64,000 nucleotides of DNA from Ramularia collo-cygni (Eukaryota; Ascomycota; Dothideomycetes; Mycosphaerellales; Mycosphaerellaceae): positions 17,312-81,311 of the forward strand of contig NW_019716281.1 in the NCBI RefSeq assembly GCF_900074925.1, in the 5' to 3' direction. Position 1 is the stretch's first letter; every line of letters starts with the position of its first letter. Positions 1 to 10,683 of the stretch are shown here, in pieces. The position numbers and the translations under genes were made by a program. Under the pieces are notes generated by a model, which was not told the origin of the DNA, did no database searches, and saw nothing but the letters and a program-made list of their open reading frames with translations.

Positions 1-1560
1 TCTCTTTCTTTTATTAGAGCTTGCCTCTTAATACTTAGATCGCTAGGCGACGAGCAGTTCTAGCCTCTACATCTAATCGATCGAGGCTTCGATAGGGTCT
101 ATAGCCTANAGAGTNGCAATTACACGGTGTAGGTTGTAAGGGACACTATTATTATTAATGCCCTCCTTAATAGATAGTTCTTTTTGTAATGTAGTNTCTA
201 GAGGAGGGTTTTCTTCTCTAGGAGGTTCGCGGCTGCCTTACGGTGCCTTTACGGTACCTCCGTCTAGATTAAGCTAATCCTCTAGTCTNGCGCTGCTACT
301 AGGCGTTANATCTTCCTTATCGATAATAAACCCTAGGGGATTATTAGCCTCGGTACGTTTAGGTCGTACGGCTCTTTTTCCTGCTAAAGACATTTTCGAT
401 AGGTTAGTAGGGATCTATAGAGCCGTTGCGGTAGCTTTGTAGTAGCGCTAGACTCGAATCGAGAGCTTGTTTCGTACTTAAGACGGCTATTCCCTAGTAG
501 GGATGTAAGGCAATATTCTATAAGGGTGTTGTAAACAGGGGGTCTTAATACTAAGCAGTAATTCTTAGATATGTACGATATTGCCTAGGGAGCGAAAGGG
601 AACAGGTAATAAGGACATTGCCCTTTTGTAGGATTGCGCCCGGTGCTAGTTAGGCTCGGCGGTGCCGTAGAGGTACCGCAGAGTTATCCTTTAGCCGTCG
701 CATCCGTATAGGGAAATCCTGCTAAGGGTGTAATTCCCTTATTCTTTCTAAGAGGGATTCCCTAGGTAAGGGTTTAAAGGGCGGTGTCCCGCTCCTTTAG
801 GGTCCCCTTATAGTAGCGCCTAAGTTATAAGAGCGTAGAGAGCGCCTTAAGCTTATAACGATGTCGCTAGTATTCGCCGTAGGTCGCTTTCCGAGTAATT
901 TCGCGCTTAGGGGGACTAGCGGGTCTTAACCGTTACCCTTCTTACCCTTATCGCCGTCGTCGTTCTTCTTAGATCCCTCCGCCTAGCTACGAGTTATACG
1001 CCTATCGCCTATAGCTTCTTAATATATATAGCTAGTATAAGAGAAGACGTGTGTAATAGAAGTGTTAATTAAGGGACTTAATTAGGGAAGGGGAAGATAG
1101 ATGTAGATATAGATACGGAGGAGAAGGTTAGTAGATTAAGAGGGCGAGTTAATATATACCCTAGTAGCTCTTAAGCTGCCGAATATACGTTACGCCTCGA
1201 CGCTCCTATACCCCGTATACTACTCCCGCTCTACTACGCTATAACTACCTGCTTAAGCCGAAGTAGCTAATCGTATACGCTATATACGTACTACTCTAAG
1301 CTACTAGCTATATAAAGGATATAGCTTATAGTAAGGCAGAAGTGAACCCTACGTCTAAGCCTTTTACTTAAGCGATAGGGCTCTATAAAATAACCTATAG
1401 GGACCCCTTAGGTCTCTTAAGTAACTCCTATAGTTTTAAGGGCAAAACGACTTAGTAGGGGAGGATATTCTTAAAGTCTCTACTTAAGAACTAAGCATAT
1501 ATGCCTAAGGCTTAAGTAGCCACGTAACTTAGGCAGGACTATATAGCCGAGGAATTTTCN
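1..1560. repeat. RIP-degraded repeat relic (probable transposon remnant)
   Basis: The stretch is very rich in TpA and almost free of CpA/TpG, while keeping CpG and CpT. By hand count, 1141-1260 has 21 TpA, about 7 ApT, 0 CpA and 2 TpG. This is the signature of repeat-induced point mutation, in which CpA becomes TpA on both strands of duplicated DNA. No long open frame survives and I cannot name the element. Base composition returns to normal near 1560, only about 150 bp upstream of the J-protein gene. The left edge lies outside the window. Confidence 0.85.
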
Positions 1561-1613
1561 CTTAAGTAAATTGAATTAGAGAATTCATCCATTTTAGAAC
1601 ATCATTGGCCGAC

Positions 1614-1655
1614 TTGGCTGACTTCGTAAGTGTCTTAGCTTTCCAAGTCAGCCAA
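1614..1655. repeat. 11-bp perfect inverted repeat in J-protein leader
   Basis: Arm TTGGCTGACTT (1614-1624) is the exact reverse complement of AAGTCAGCCAA (1645-1655), with a 20-nt loop. It lies between the RIP relic and the ATG at 1708. It could be a hairpin in the 5' leader or a palindromic binding site. Function unknown. Confidence 0.7.
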
Positions 1656-1707
1656 CTCTTCCTAACAACACATCCGCCACTTTCGCACTATTCATACCAC
1701 CACCAAG

Positions 1708-3186
1708 ATGGTAGTTGACACGGCGTATTATGATGCCCTGGGCGTCCCGCCCACCGCCACCCAGATTGAAATCAAGAAAGCATACCGCAAACAGGCCATC
1801 CAGCTGCATCCCGATAAGAACCCCGACGACCCCACCGCGCATGCGAAGTTCCAGGCGGTTGGCGAAGCATACCAGGTCCTCAGCGAACCAGATCTCCGCA
1901 AGCAATATGACAAGCTTGGCAAAGAGGGCGCAAAGCCCGATTCTGGCTTCGAGGACCCCGCCGAGTTTTTCACCATGATCTTCGGCGGTGAGGTCTTCCA
2001 GGACTGGATCGGCGAGATTTCCATGATGAAGGACTTGNCCAAGAGCATGGAGATATCCATGCGTGAGGAGGAAGAGGCCGCTGCGACAGCCGAAGTTGCC
2101 GCTGCGACCGAGGAGGCTGCTGCGAAGAAGGAGGCGTCTGCAAGCAAAGATCCTCTGTGGGTGCCTGACACTGCTGGCACCACTGAGAAGACTACTGGAA
2201 CTGCCACGGAAATTCCTATCCGCGATACGAAGCCAGCTGCAGCAGACGCCAAACCACCTGTCTCGGGAAGCTCCACACCCCGCCCGCACGGCGTTCCTAC
2301 CCGTCTAGCCATCACGGATAAGACCGAAGAGGATGCCGCAGCCGCTGCGGCCGGAATGACCGAAGAGGAAAAGAAGCTGCGGGAGAAGGAAAAGCGCAAG
2401 GGCCTGAGCAAGGAGCAGCGCGAAGAACTTCAAGCCTTCGAAATGGAACGTAAAAAGGTCCGCGATGAGCGCGTGGAGACGTTGGCCAAGAAGCTCATTG
2501 ACCGCGTCAGTGTGTGGACAGAGACGGAGAAGGGTGAGGCAGTTACAAATGCCTTCCGGGAGAAGATGCGTCTCGAAGTGGAGAATCTCAAAATGGAGTC
2601 TTTCGGCATCGAGATCTTGCATGCCATCGGCCAAACATACGTCAGCAAGGCCGCAACTTTCCTCAAGTCCCAAAAGCCACTGATCGGTGGTGTCTCTGGT
2701 TTCTTCTCTAGGCTTAAGGACAAGGGCACCATGCTCAAGGACACCTGGGGCACCGTTTCTAGTGCGATCAGCGCGCAGATGGAAATTGAGGAAATGGCTC
2801 GCGCGGAAGAAAAGGGCGGCGAAGACTGGACAGACGAGAAGCGCGCTGAATATGAGAAGCGAGTCACTGGCAAGATTCTTGCGGCTGCGTGGAGGGGCAG
2901 CAGATTCGAAGTCACAGGCGTGCTGAGGGACGTTTGCGACAAGGTGCTCAACGACAAGCAGGTGAAGCCCGAGAAGAGGATTGAGAGAGCTCATGCACTG
3001 GTCATAATTGGGGAGATGTTCGCGAAAGCAGAGCGAGACCCCGAGGAAGAGGGTGACTTCATGGCTTTCGNACAGCTCATGGCAGAAGCTACAGCAAAGC
3101 GCGAAAAGAAGGCCGATAAGAAGGAGAAGCACAAGCATCATAAGGAGGATGCCAATGCACCGGATGAGGCGGCCACGATTGGCTAG
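1708..3186 (+). CDS. Type III J-protein with DnaJ-X domain (CAJ1/DJP1 family)
   Basis: A 492-residue single-exon protein. The N-terminal J domain (about residues 6-70) carries the HPD tripeptide at 34-36, which stimulates Hsp70 ATPase activity. It is followed by the DnaJ-X signature around FFTMIFGGE and DWIGEISMMKDL (about 85-110), then an Ala/Glu/Lys-rich charged middle and a helical X-domain body. There is no Gly/Phe region or zinc finger, so it is type III. Yeast relatives are Caj1 and Djp1, the latter a cytosolic co-chaperone for peroxisomal and ER-surface protein targeting. The C terminus is very Lys/Glu/His-rich. The start is the first ATG after a clean leader; two codons contain an N. 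Which of Caj1 or Djp1 is the true counterpart cannot be decided by eye. Confidence 0.93.
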   Translation: MVVDTAYYDALGVPPTATQIEIKKAYRKQAIQLHPDKNPDDPTAHAKFQAVGEAYQVLSEPDLRKQYDKLGKEGAKPDSGFEDPAEFFTMIFGGEVFQDWIGEISMMKDLXKSMEISMREEEEAAATAEVAAATEEAAAKKEASASKDPLWVPDTAGTTEKTTGTATEIPIRDTKPAAADAKPPVSGSSTPRPHGVPTRLAITDKTEEDAAAAAAGMTEEEKKLREKEKRKGLSKEQREELQAFEMERKKVRDERVETLAKKLIDRVSVWTETEKGEAVTNAFREKMRLEVENLKMESFGIEILHAIGQTYVSKAATFLKSQKPLIGGVSGFFSRLKDKGTMLKDTWGTVSSAISAQMEIEEMARAEEKGGEDWTDEKRAEYEKRVTGKILAAAWRGSRFEVTGVLRDVCDKVLNDKQVKPEKRIERAHALVIIGEMFAKAERDPEEEGDFMAFXQLMAEATAKREKKADKKEKHKHHKEDANAPDEAATIG

Positions 3187-4461
3187 GAGCGATCGTCACC
3201 TTCACCTTCACCTCCAGGGCAACGCAAATCGAACGCAGAGAAGCCGATAATCCAGGGTAGCTCTGGCTCCCAAAGCCCAAGCAAGCCCGAGATGAGTTCC
3301 GCATGGTTCAAACCCTCAGCAAGGAGTCGCCGATTCTTCGCAGCGCTTGGAAAGCTTTTCAAGAAGTTTTCTCGAAACAAAGCTGCGTCACCACCTGAAA
3401 GCCCTGATCCCCATGGAGCGAGAGAGAACACCGAGGATGGAAGTACCTGAACATGCAATAGATAGCAAACAACGCGGCCATTTGCTCCACATGCAGCACG
3501 TTATTGCTGCAAGATTTTGGCCCACTCGGAGAGAGTGGAGGAGCTGCAGTACCTTCCGGGCGGTGGTAGACCGGGTCTTGAACGGTTTCCTTGCATATAG
3601 ATACCCTACCTTAGCCCGAACATATAGAGTACCTTACTTGACGACGCCTGATTGCGCATTTGACTTCGCGATAGTGTGCGCGTATAATTGAGCGTTGGCT
3701 TCTCCACGTTGGGTGTCACCGTAAGCGTGCCGCGGCGCTCAAAGGCACGACAGAGGCTGTATGCACCCTCTAGACGACCTGTTGACCTGTTTGGCCTGCA
3801 GGCTGCATGTGGCTATTATTGGCACCGGCTTGNCGGCTCAGCCCTGTGCACTTGCGTCACACTCTCCATTCCACCTAGCGAAGTCTAGACCATACCAGAC
3901 CAGAGCCAGGCAATGCGGTGAAAAGAGCAGTCTTGTGCTTGCATCCTCTCGGAAGCATGCAAAGTCCGCACGACTGATGAGCCATCTAGTGAAGGCAGTT
4001 TGTTGAAAAGGATCTATGTCTCCGCCGTCTGCCGGTTGATCCGACAGTTGCCGCTGAGGTGTGTCTTCAAAGTCCGACCAAATCGACACGGTGTTCCCTT
4101 CCATGGGCAGAAATTCATACAGGCTCTCACTCACTCACTCACTCACTCACAGCCGTCTGATCATACCTCCACCTCTGCTTCAGAGAATCTCGACTCGAAA
4201 GATCTAGCCCTGATTGAGTTTACACGGGCGCCGACCTTGTGAGGGAGCTGGATCGAGAGAGGTACTTCAGGCTTTTAAGCGTGTTGTATAGCTCTCCGCC
4301 TCGAATCTTCAATCGTACTAGATGCGGATTGAAGAGTTCCGGCAGCTGTTGTTCAGGCACGCTGAACCTCTCAGCAGAGATATCATCGCTCTTCGGCCTC
4401 CCAAGCCATAGTACGAATCCCATTGTGTACCGTTGCGGTCGATGTTGAGCTGTTCACAACG
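3187..4461. other. Intergenic region, no gene recognised
   Basis: About 1.3 kb between the J-protein stop and the ankyrin gene. It holds a TCAC microsatellite and only short, low-quality open frames. A 29-codon ATG frame at 4322-4411 directly upstream of the ankyrin gene could be an upstream ORF or a missed first exon, but I see no convincing splice pair. Confidence 0.6.
4127..4150 (+). repeat. (TCAC)6 microsatellite
   Basis: Six perfect tandem TCAC units in the leader region of the ankyrin gene. Confidence 0.95.
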
Positions 4462-5481
4462 ATGGCGGCAATTGATACGACTCGAGGCCGGATAGGCACC
4501 AACCCACATATCAACAATCGGAAGGTTACATTGAGCAGAAATGAGAGAGGTGCGTTTCCATCATCGTACACAGTTGACATCAAGAAACCAAGGCTGATTT
4601 GTGCATGCATCACAGATGACTGTTGGTCACCCGTGCGTGCTGGAAATGTAGCAATGGTCCNAATGCTATGCGACTGCATCAAAGCAGAAGGCAAGAAACT
4701 TCCCTTGAAATCGATGCTCCAAGTCGCAACTCAAGGATCCAGCGTGGAGATGCTTGATTACCTCTTCTCAGAAGGCGCCAAGGTCGACATGGACATTGAC
4801 TACATCATGCCCATTCCCGGTGGTGATCGACCCATTGGATTCTTCCGTCTGCTAACGAAACATGGCTGGCCCAAAGGACCGCGCGGTTTGTCTGTCAATC
4901 TCCATCATGGCTTCGAGGTCGTTCAGCTGATCCTCGAACGCGGATCTCGGGTTGGATATCTTTGCGTCAAATCCGCTATACGGAGCGGCGATGTTCAAGT
5001 GGCGGAGTTACTGATGAGCAGGATCAATCCCGCAGCAAAAGTACCAGACGCTTACGACATGTCAATGACTTTGGACGACGTCGAGAGATGGTACGGCCCG
5101 GAGATGAATTCGGAACCACCATCTGTGAAACGGATCATCAACGAGGCCGGTATGCTACACATGGCTGCTCTGGATCAGAATGCGGACATGATACGCTTTT
5201 TGTTGTCCAAGGGAGCAGATGTAAACCATGTGCCGTTACCCGAACAGTGTTGCCGTAGACCAAATGGCACAGCTTTGCATAAAGCTGTCAGTGGCTCTCT
5301 CCAAGGCAAAATCTCGAAGCCTGAAGTCGTTGAAGCATTGCTTCATGCTCAGGCGGATCCATCTCTGACGGACGAATTGGGCCGGACACCTATCGAAATC
5401 AACGACAAGTATGGGAGTGACGACACAAAGGAGGTCATTCGGAAGTTGTTGTTGGAAACCATTGATAAAAGAACTACATGA
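4462..5481 (+). CDS. Ankyrin-repeat protein
   Basis: 339 residues from the first in-frame ATG; the frame stays open 39 nt further upstream, but without an ATG. Degenerate ankyrin repeats run throughout. The clearest is near residues 220-260 (LHMAALDQNADMIRFLLSKG then ADVNHVP), followed by GTALHKAVSG and ALLHAQADPSLTDELGRTPI. Earlier repeats (SSVEMLDYLFSEGAKVD; VQLILERGSRV; GDVQVAELLMSR) are looser. No catalytic domain, signal peptide or membrane segment is seen. Ankyrin arrays mediate protein-protein contacts, and the partner cannot be predicted. The N terminus is uncertain because an upstream exon is possible. Confidence 0.75.
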   Translation: MAAIDTTRGRIGTNPHINNRKVTLSRNERGAFPSSYTVDIKKPRLICACITDDCWSPVRAGNVAMVXMLCDCIKAEGKKLPLKSMLQVATQGSSVEMLDYLFSEGAKVDMDIDYIMPIPGGDRPIGFFRLLTKHGWPKGPRGLSVNLHHGFEVVQLILERGSRVGYLCVKSAIRSGDVQVAELLMSRINPAAKVPDAYDMSMTLDDVERWYGPEMNSEPPSVKRIINEAGMLHMAALDQNADMIRFLLSKGADVNHVPLPEQCCRRPNGTALHKAVSGSLQGKISKPEVVEALLHAQADPSLTDELGRTPIEINDKYGSDDTKEVIRKLLLETIDKRTT

Positions 5482-6420
5482 TCGACGGAACCAGACTACA
5501 ACCTATCATGTCGAGCTCTCTTAGCCACGGAAATGTCCGAGAAACCATCTACCAACCTACTTGAGTCCGTGGATGCAATTCCTGGTTCTGTTGGGTTGAT
5601 GAACGCAAGAGGGTCCAAGATCCCAAAACTTGCAGCTTGGAGAGTCGGTGGAACTGCGCGAGCTGCATTGCAATGCCTTGGCGGCACGGAGCGCTGCCCG
5701 AGGCCGCCAAATCGACCCGATCAGGTGCAGCGATGACATGCCTCTCAACCGGCAGAGCAATNAATCCGAAACCTCAGGTCGAAAAGGATTGGCAGAGGTC
5801 TGCTCGACGCTAGTTGATGTTTTCGGACTCTGTCCTGCTCCGCCGCCTCGAAGCCTAGAAATAGTAATGGGGAAGCGGTCTTCAGACCGGCAAAGCTCCC
5901 TTGTCAAGGCAGTGCGAGGCTTCAGCNCATCTGCTTGGAGTCGACTGGGCCGAGGATTGCTAGAAAGGCCTGCCGAGGCATGACCTGCTCTATGACCAGA
6001 TGATGAACCGTCCTGCGTTGGAAGGTGGAATGAAAGGCTGGCTGTGAGAAAGACGCACTTTCGGCAAGGCTATCGTTGATCGTCGGTCGAGCATTCCTTG
6101 TGGGAACTATGAGTAACTTGCAACCTGTATATCTTCTCAGGTGCAATTCCATCAACCCTCGACTCACGTGGCGCAGATGATGTGTGAAACATCGGACTGT
6201 ACTCCGAGAATACCATGTAGATCCGAATCAATTTGTACTGCATTCCTGAAGCCCCGCGCTGCGTGTGCGAAAATGCACAAGCATTCATATCAGCAGGAGA
6301 ACAATGGAGCTCAACTAACTGCTTCTGGGAAACCTGAGAGAGTCGAAATTAGCTGTGCTGTAGCACACATGACAACTCCTGACGTGGTTGAGCAGAAATC
6401 CCCCCAAGCGGCGCGAACGA
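5482..6420. other. Intergenic region, nothing recognised
   Basis: 939 bp between the ankyrin stop and the stop of the Zn2Cys6 gene on the other strand (convergent). Short frames on both strands show no domain or splice structure. Confidence 0.6.
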
Positions 6421-8795
6421 CTATTTCGCCCTGATGTGATCATCCCACTCAGTCACCACACCAGACGACTCACCTAGATCAAAATCTCCCGCCCAACTCC
6501 AAAAGTTGTCGTCCATACTAAAGAAGTCGGCAGAGAATATGTCCTCTGGAGGCGTGGGCTGGTTCGATCCGCTGGGAGCTCTGAATTGTTGTTCTGTTTC
6601 TGCCCCAGTCCGAGTGGTTGCTGGGTCTGATCTAGCCGCGTACATCTGCTTCAGCCAGCGTAATCTCTTACTCCAGTAGCTGAACGAGTCGTTGTGGATC
6701 GGTAATCCGCCGTTAAGGTCCAGTGCGGCCTGTTGAGGTTCTTCGAAACGCGTGGCTAGCTCATCGAGTATACTGTTGAAATTCAACTGATCCACCATTG
6801 ATCTCAGACTCCACTGCTCAGTGTCTATTGCAGCAAGCCTCTTCCAAACAATGAGAGCGTGTGCAAAATGTGAAAATGTCGCGAATGGTATGAGGAAGTA
6901 GACCGAGGAGGGAACCGTGAAGAACACTTCAACTGCAAATGGAGTTAGCCTCGGAGGAATCTCAAGTAGTGGGAACGATGCAACGAGCTACGAAGCTCCC
7001 GCCTTCAAAAAGGTCACCTAGGGTATCCTTGGATCGAGCACGAGGAGTAGCCTGCATCGCAGCTGCAACGGAGTCGCCTTACAAAAAGCCTTCAAAGCCT
7101 CCACACAGCGATGGAGGTCTTCTAAGCGACCACTCAAGGATACGCCCCTACTCTCCGCCAGATCGGCGAGCGCGAGCTCAGCGATGTGCATGTCAGCTAT
7201 GAGATACTGCAGATGAATAAATGTGTTGTTCTCCGAGCAGCGGTCAAGCCTCCGCAGCCGTTCAACATCTGCTTGGTACGCTTTGACGTACAGGCGGGCT
7301 GGTGCGATTGGGCGGTCCGTAGTATGGATCGTTTCGATCACGCGCTGCAATCGCACCATCTGTACCAGCAAGAGGTCGCTCTCAGCTTCATGCGCCCCAT
7401 CTAGGCTTTCCTAAGTTATCGGAACAGTCAGCAATATCCTGCCCAAGGATCATTCGCCGTTGCGAGTATTGCAGTGCATACCATGCAGCGTTGCATGTGG
7501 ACTGTGAAGGGCATGGCGTCCATTTTCTTGAAGTTCGATGAGAGCTGGAGATTTCGCTATGGTCAGCCTGGCACTTTTACGTAGCTTTTGATTTTTTACT
7601 GGTGTGCAATGAGGTTAAAGCTCACTTACCATGCTGGTGTAAAAGTAGAGGCCCAGGAGAGCCCGATTCTCTGCAAGTCCTGAGATCCTCAACGGTTTTT
7701 CATTTACATCCTGCTCAAATTGCTGAGTCTTTCTGTCGATACCCAGATCCATAGACAGGGAGATTCCAAGATGGATCAAGTTACCGAGCTGACGATTCCA
7801 AAAGACGTGGGGATGAAACCAGCCAATGAGCACGATAATTCCCTGCAGTATGTCGAGACTTTGCTCTCCTTTCACCAACATACGCTCACCGATGGCTCGG
7901 ATGAGATCTTTGACCAAGAGCTGTTGTCGTGGTAGGTCATGGAACAATGCCACGGTCGTGACAGCACGGAGCAGGACTGGCCTCTGCTCTTGCATTGATT
8001 GGGCAGTGGCGTCATCCGGTAGCGCTACAAAGGGCAGACCGGGGGAGAGAAGCTGTCGATAGCGATGGATCAGACCCTCAGCCTCGTCGAGAGTAATGTC
8101 AATCAATGGAACATCTTCCTTTGGGCCAGGTGCGACAGGTACTTCTCGAGGCACACCTGGTGTTTCTGAGTGATGTGAGGCCTGTGGAGGGCCAGTGCGG
8201 CGAATGTTGATGTCGTCAAGACATGGACCAATGTAGGCTTCAGAGGGGCTGCCACCGGGCGACCTTTCATTGGGTATGTGCGCTGATGGCTGGGAGATGG
8301 AAGGAGAGGGTTGGCCGTGTTCGCCGCGTCGGTTGAGTGGAGCAGAAGACAAGGCATTTACCAAATGCTCTATTTTCGATTCAATCTTCTCCAGCTGCGC
8401 CGCACGTCTGATGGGATCGCTATTAGCAGCCTCACTCGTTAATCTTGCATCGCGTCTTGTTATGAAGGTGAATGATGGAGCAAGTGACAAGACGGTCAAA
8501 CATGGTATCGGCAACCTGGGCCACGGATCGAGTCGATGCCACTTACGTCGGCTTGACTACTTTACGTCTCCGTAACACCGGCTCCTTCAGATGGCATTCT
8601 TTCTTGAGTCGAGCACATCTAGCAGCGACACATCAGCTCCAGGTCTGGTCCAATCGCGGCTGGAAGTGCAGAAACTTCAGTGACTTGCCGTTCGCAAATC
8701 TGCTCGCCAATATTCCTGACGCATTTAGCCTTGGCCTTGCTGCATGTCATGCATGAGAACCGGGCGGCCTTTGCACTGTTGTTGCCGCCGTCCAT
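6421..8795 (-). CDS. Zn2Cys6 fungal transcription factor, 6 exons
   Basis: Exons 8689-8795, 8547-8618, 7630-8455, 7482-7556, 7083-7410 and 6421-6932 give 639 residues in frame. The binuclear zinc cluster is at residues 15-44 with spacing C-x2-C-x6-C-x8-C-x2-C-x6-C, a canonical GAL4-type DNA-binding domain. A basic stretch and a short coiled coil (QLEKIESKIEHLV) follow, typical of dimeric factors. The middle and C-terminal parts, including a segment reading MQRCM then ESLDGAHEAESDLLLVQ across an exon junction, match the usual regulatory half of this class. Intron 1 splits the zinc cluster and uses a GC donor (GCAAGT) with a TAG acceptor; all others are GT-AG with CTGAC-like branch sites. Target genes are unknown, and no biosynthetic cluster is adjacent. 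Confidence 0.9.
8619..8688 (-). other. GC-AG intron inside the zinc-cluster codons
   Basis: The 70-nt intron begins GCAAGT and ends CTGCTAG on the minus strand, with a GCTGATG branch-like site. Only this junction joins TGC-GAA-CG to A-TGT-GCT, restoring the fourth and fifth cysteines. The nearby GT in the same GCAAGT would break the frame. Confidence 0.85.
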
Positions 8796-9247
8796 GGCGT
8801 CTGGAATTGGTGGAGTGGAAGAGGAACGGTCGACCGGACGATATCTTATGTTCCTTGCCGTCGGGGATCGGGACGCGTTTCTCCCCGAACCCGCTCCACT
8901 CCATCCCCATCTGGCACCACCTGCAGACCAGCTGTGAAAAGGGATCAGCCACGGTGACAATGCTACAGGCATAGATTATAATAGACAGTGCAAAGAGCAC
9001 AAGATACGGTAGGTGAACTTGGGTGTCCCAGAGTGAAGCTACAAGCCATAGCGGGCAAAGCTCNTTACACCCATGGTCATCTAAACGCAACTTTCGATGC
9101 ACGATGAGTAACTGGTTCCGTTCAGTATGCATGCTTGCTTGCTGCATTCGCTCGTTGCCTGTCCTCAAGCGCTCTGGCTTGAGCGAGTCGTCCGCCACCA
9201 CATCTACCAGCAGCATCTGGACACTTCCTCCACTCATGACCGTACTC
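8796..9247. other. Intergenic: 5' side of the Zn2Cys6 gene and 3' side of CAP1
   Basis: 452 bp between two minus-strand genes. No further gene or recognisable site. Confidence 0.55.
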
Positions 9248-10344
9248 TCATCTCCGTGCACCACCCACGTCCTGGCCAATCTGTACCACGTCAGTCGACA
9301 GCAACCCACCAAACACATGTTAGCCGAACATACCCGGTACTNCCCAACCTTGTCCCAATCGACCTTCTGTCTCGTGACGGGAAGTTGCCGTCTCAAAGAC
9401 TTGAAGCTTCCCTCTGCCAGGTTCACAAAAGCCCGGTTCAACTCCTCCTGAAACTTGTTCTCTGCCTGCCCAATGGCTTTCATGATACCCTCTGCACTTC
9501 CACCACCTGAGACGCCCAGCTCCAGCTTCTTGCTGGTCGACATGCGAACGTTGCCATCCTCATAGTAGTGCACATCTGCCTTGACGTTCCCGCTCAAAGA
9601 ATTTGAGGCGGGATCGAGGAGGTATGTGCTGCGCCACCGCCCGTTCCAAAAGTTCTGCGGACTGTATTTATTGGCCACAAGGACTAGAGCAATAGCGGAA
9701 TCCGACTCGGTCGGATAGATGCCAATAGAGTAGGAGGGGAAATGCTCGGCTGCAGCGGTGGAGAAGGATTTCAATAGAGAGCGGACAAGGTCGGCATGCT
9801 GAGATTCGAGAGGATGCTGTTGCGTTTTCGAGGCCGTCTATATCACAGTTAGGGCGGTCACCAATTGCTATTTGGAGCTCGTGCTTGTTGTACCTGCGAG
9901 GCATGGTCGACCTCAAACGACGTTTGGCTCGCCGTGTCGTAGTAGCGGCCATTTCCTAGCGAATTGTACTGGCTGATGACCGTCTGTGAGGCGTCAACAA
10001 ATCGTTGCCCTCGAGCTCAGCAATCGTTTCCATTCAATCTTACTGCTTCGCTACTACCGGGTAGCTTGACTGTGGTGTATTGCTCTTCATTGTAGCTCTT
10101 GAATGCCGGCTCGAGCGACTGGAGGAGATTCGGCTGACCGCTGGCAAGTGCCTTGATGTCTGGTCCACTCGTCAGGTGCTGTTGTGCAGCGCACGTGCAA
10201 TCGCGACATACCGTTGACAACGTTGGAGAGCTGCAGCACCAGTTAGCGGAGTGTCGCATTCGCCTGGTGGGGTAGCATCCTACCAACCTCTCCAGGTGGC
10301 GCCGATTCGATAAAAGAGGCCACAATGTCCTCTTTAGATCCCAT
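9248..10344 (-). CDS. CAP1: F-actin-capping protein subunit alpha
   Basis: Six exons (10288-10344, 10212-10230, 10044-10159, 9894-9983, 9334-9837, 9248-9280) encode 272 residues, a normal length for the family. With the beta subunit it forms the heterodimer that caps actin barbed ends at cortical patches. Family landmarks are an N terminus containing FIESAPPGE, VKLPGSSEA followed by TVISQYN, GRYYD, NFWNGRWRS, the hallmark HYYEDGNVRM, and the C-terminal LRRQLPVTRQKVDWDKV. Exon 2 is only 19 nt. Introns are 52-60 nt and mostly have CTAAC/CTGAC branch sites. For intron 3 I chose the CTCACAG acceptor because the nearer one would leave a 28-nt intron. One N lies in the penultimate exon. Confidence 0.95.
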
Positions 10345-10683
10345 GATGGCTGGTCGTGTAGTTTGTCTTGGTGTTGTAGATTTAATGTGGAGGTGGAAGG
10401 TACCTTAGACGGGAGACGGGACGAATGTGGGGCACCTGAGACGTGAAGGCAACATCAGAGTCATGAGCTCACTTCTTTCATTTCCGACTGTATCTTCAGC
10501 ATCCCTTTACTAAGGTACATCGGAGGTTCTTCCAACTCTGAGAAGACTTCCTGGTGCGTTGGCATCGACCTAGTCCTCACCAACGCGCAACGAAAGTCGG
10601 CCTTCCATCATCAAGAATAACTTCCGATAAATGCAATGCTGTATGCTGCAAACTCCCAACGCCTTCGCTAATTTGACAATGCC
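10345..10683. other. Intergenic between CAP1 start and the 673-residue gene stop
   Basis: 339 bp containing the CAP1 promoter. No gene seen and no named regulatory site assigned. Confidence 0.5.

Noticed and set aside
4423..4461. In-frame upstream extension of the ankyrin protein
   Set aside because: No ATG in the extension; the first ATG is at 4462.
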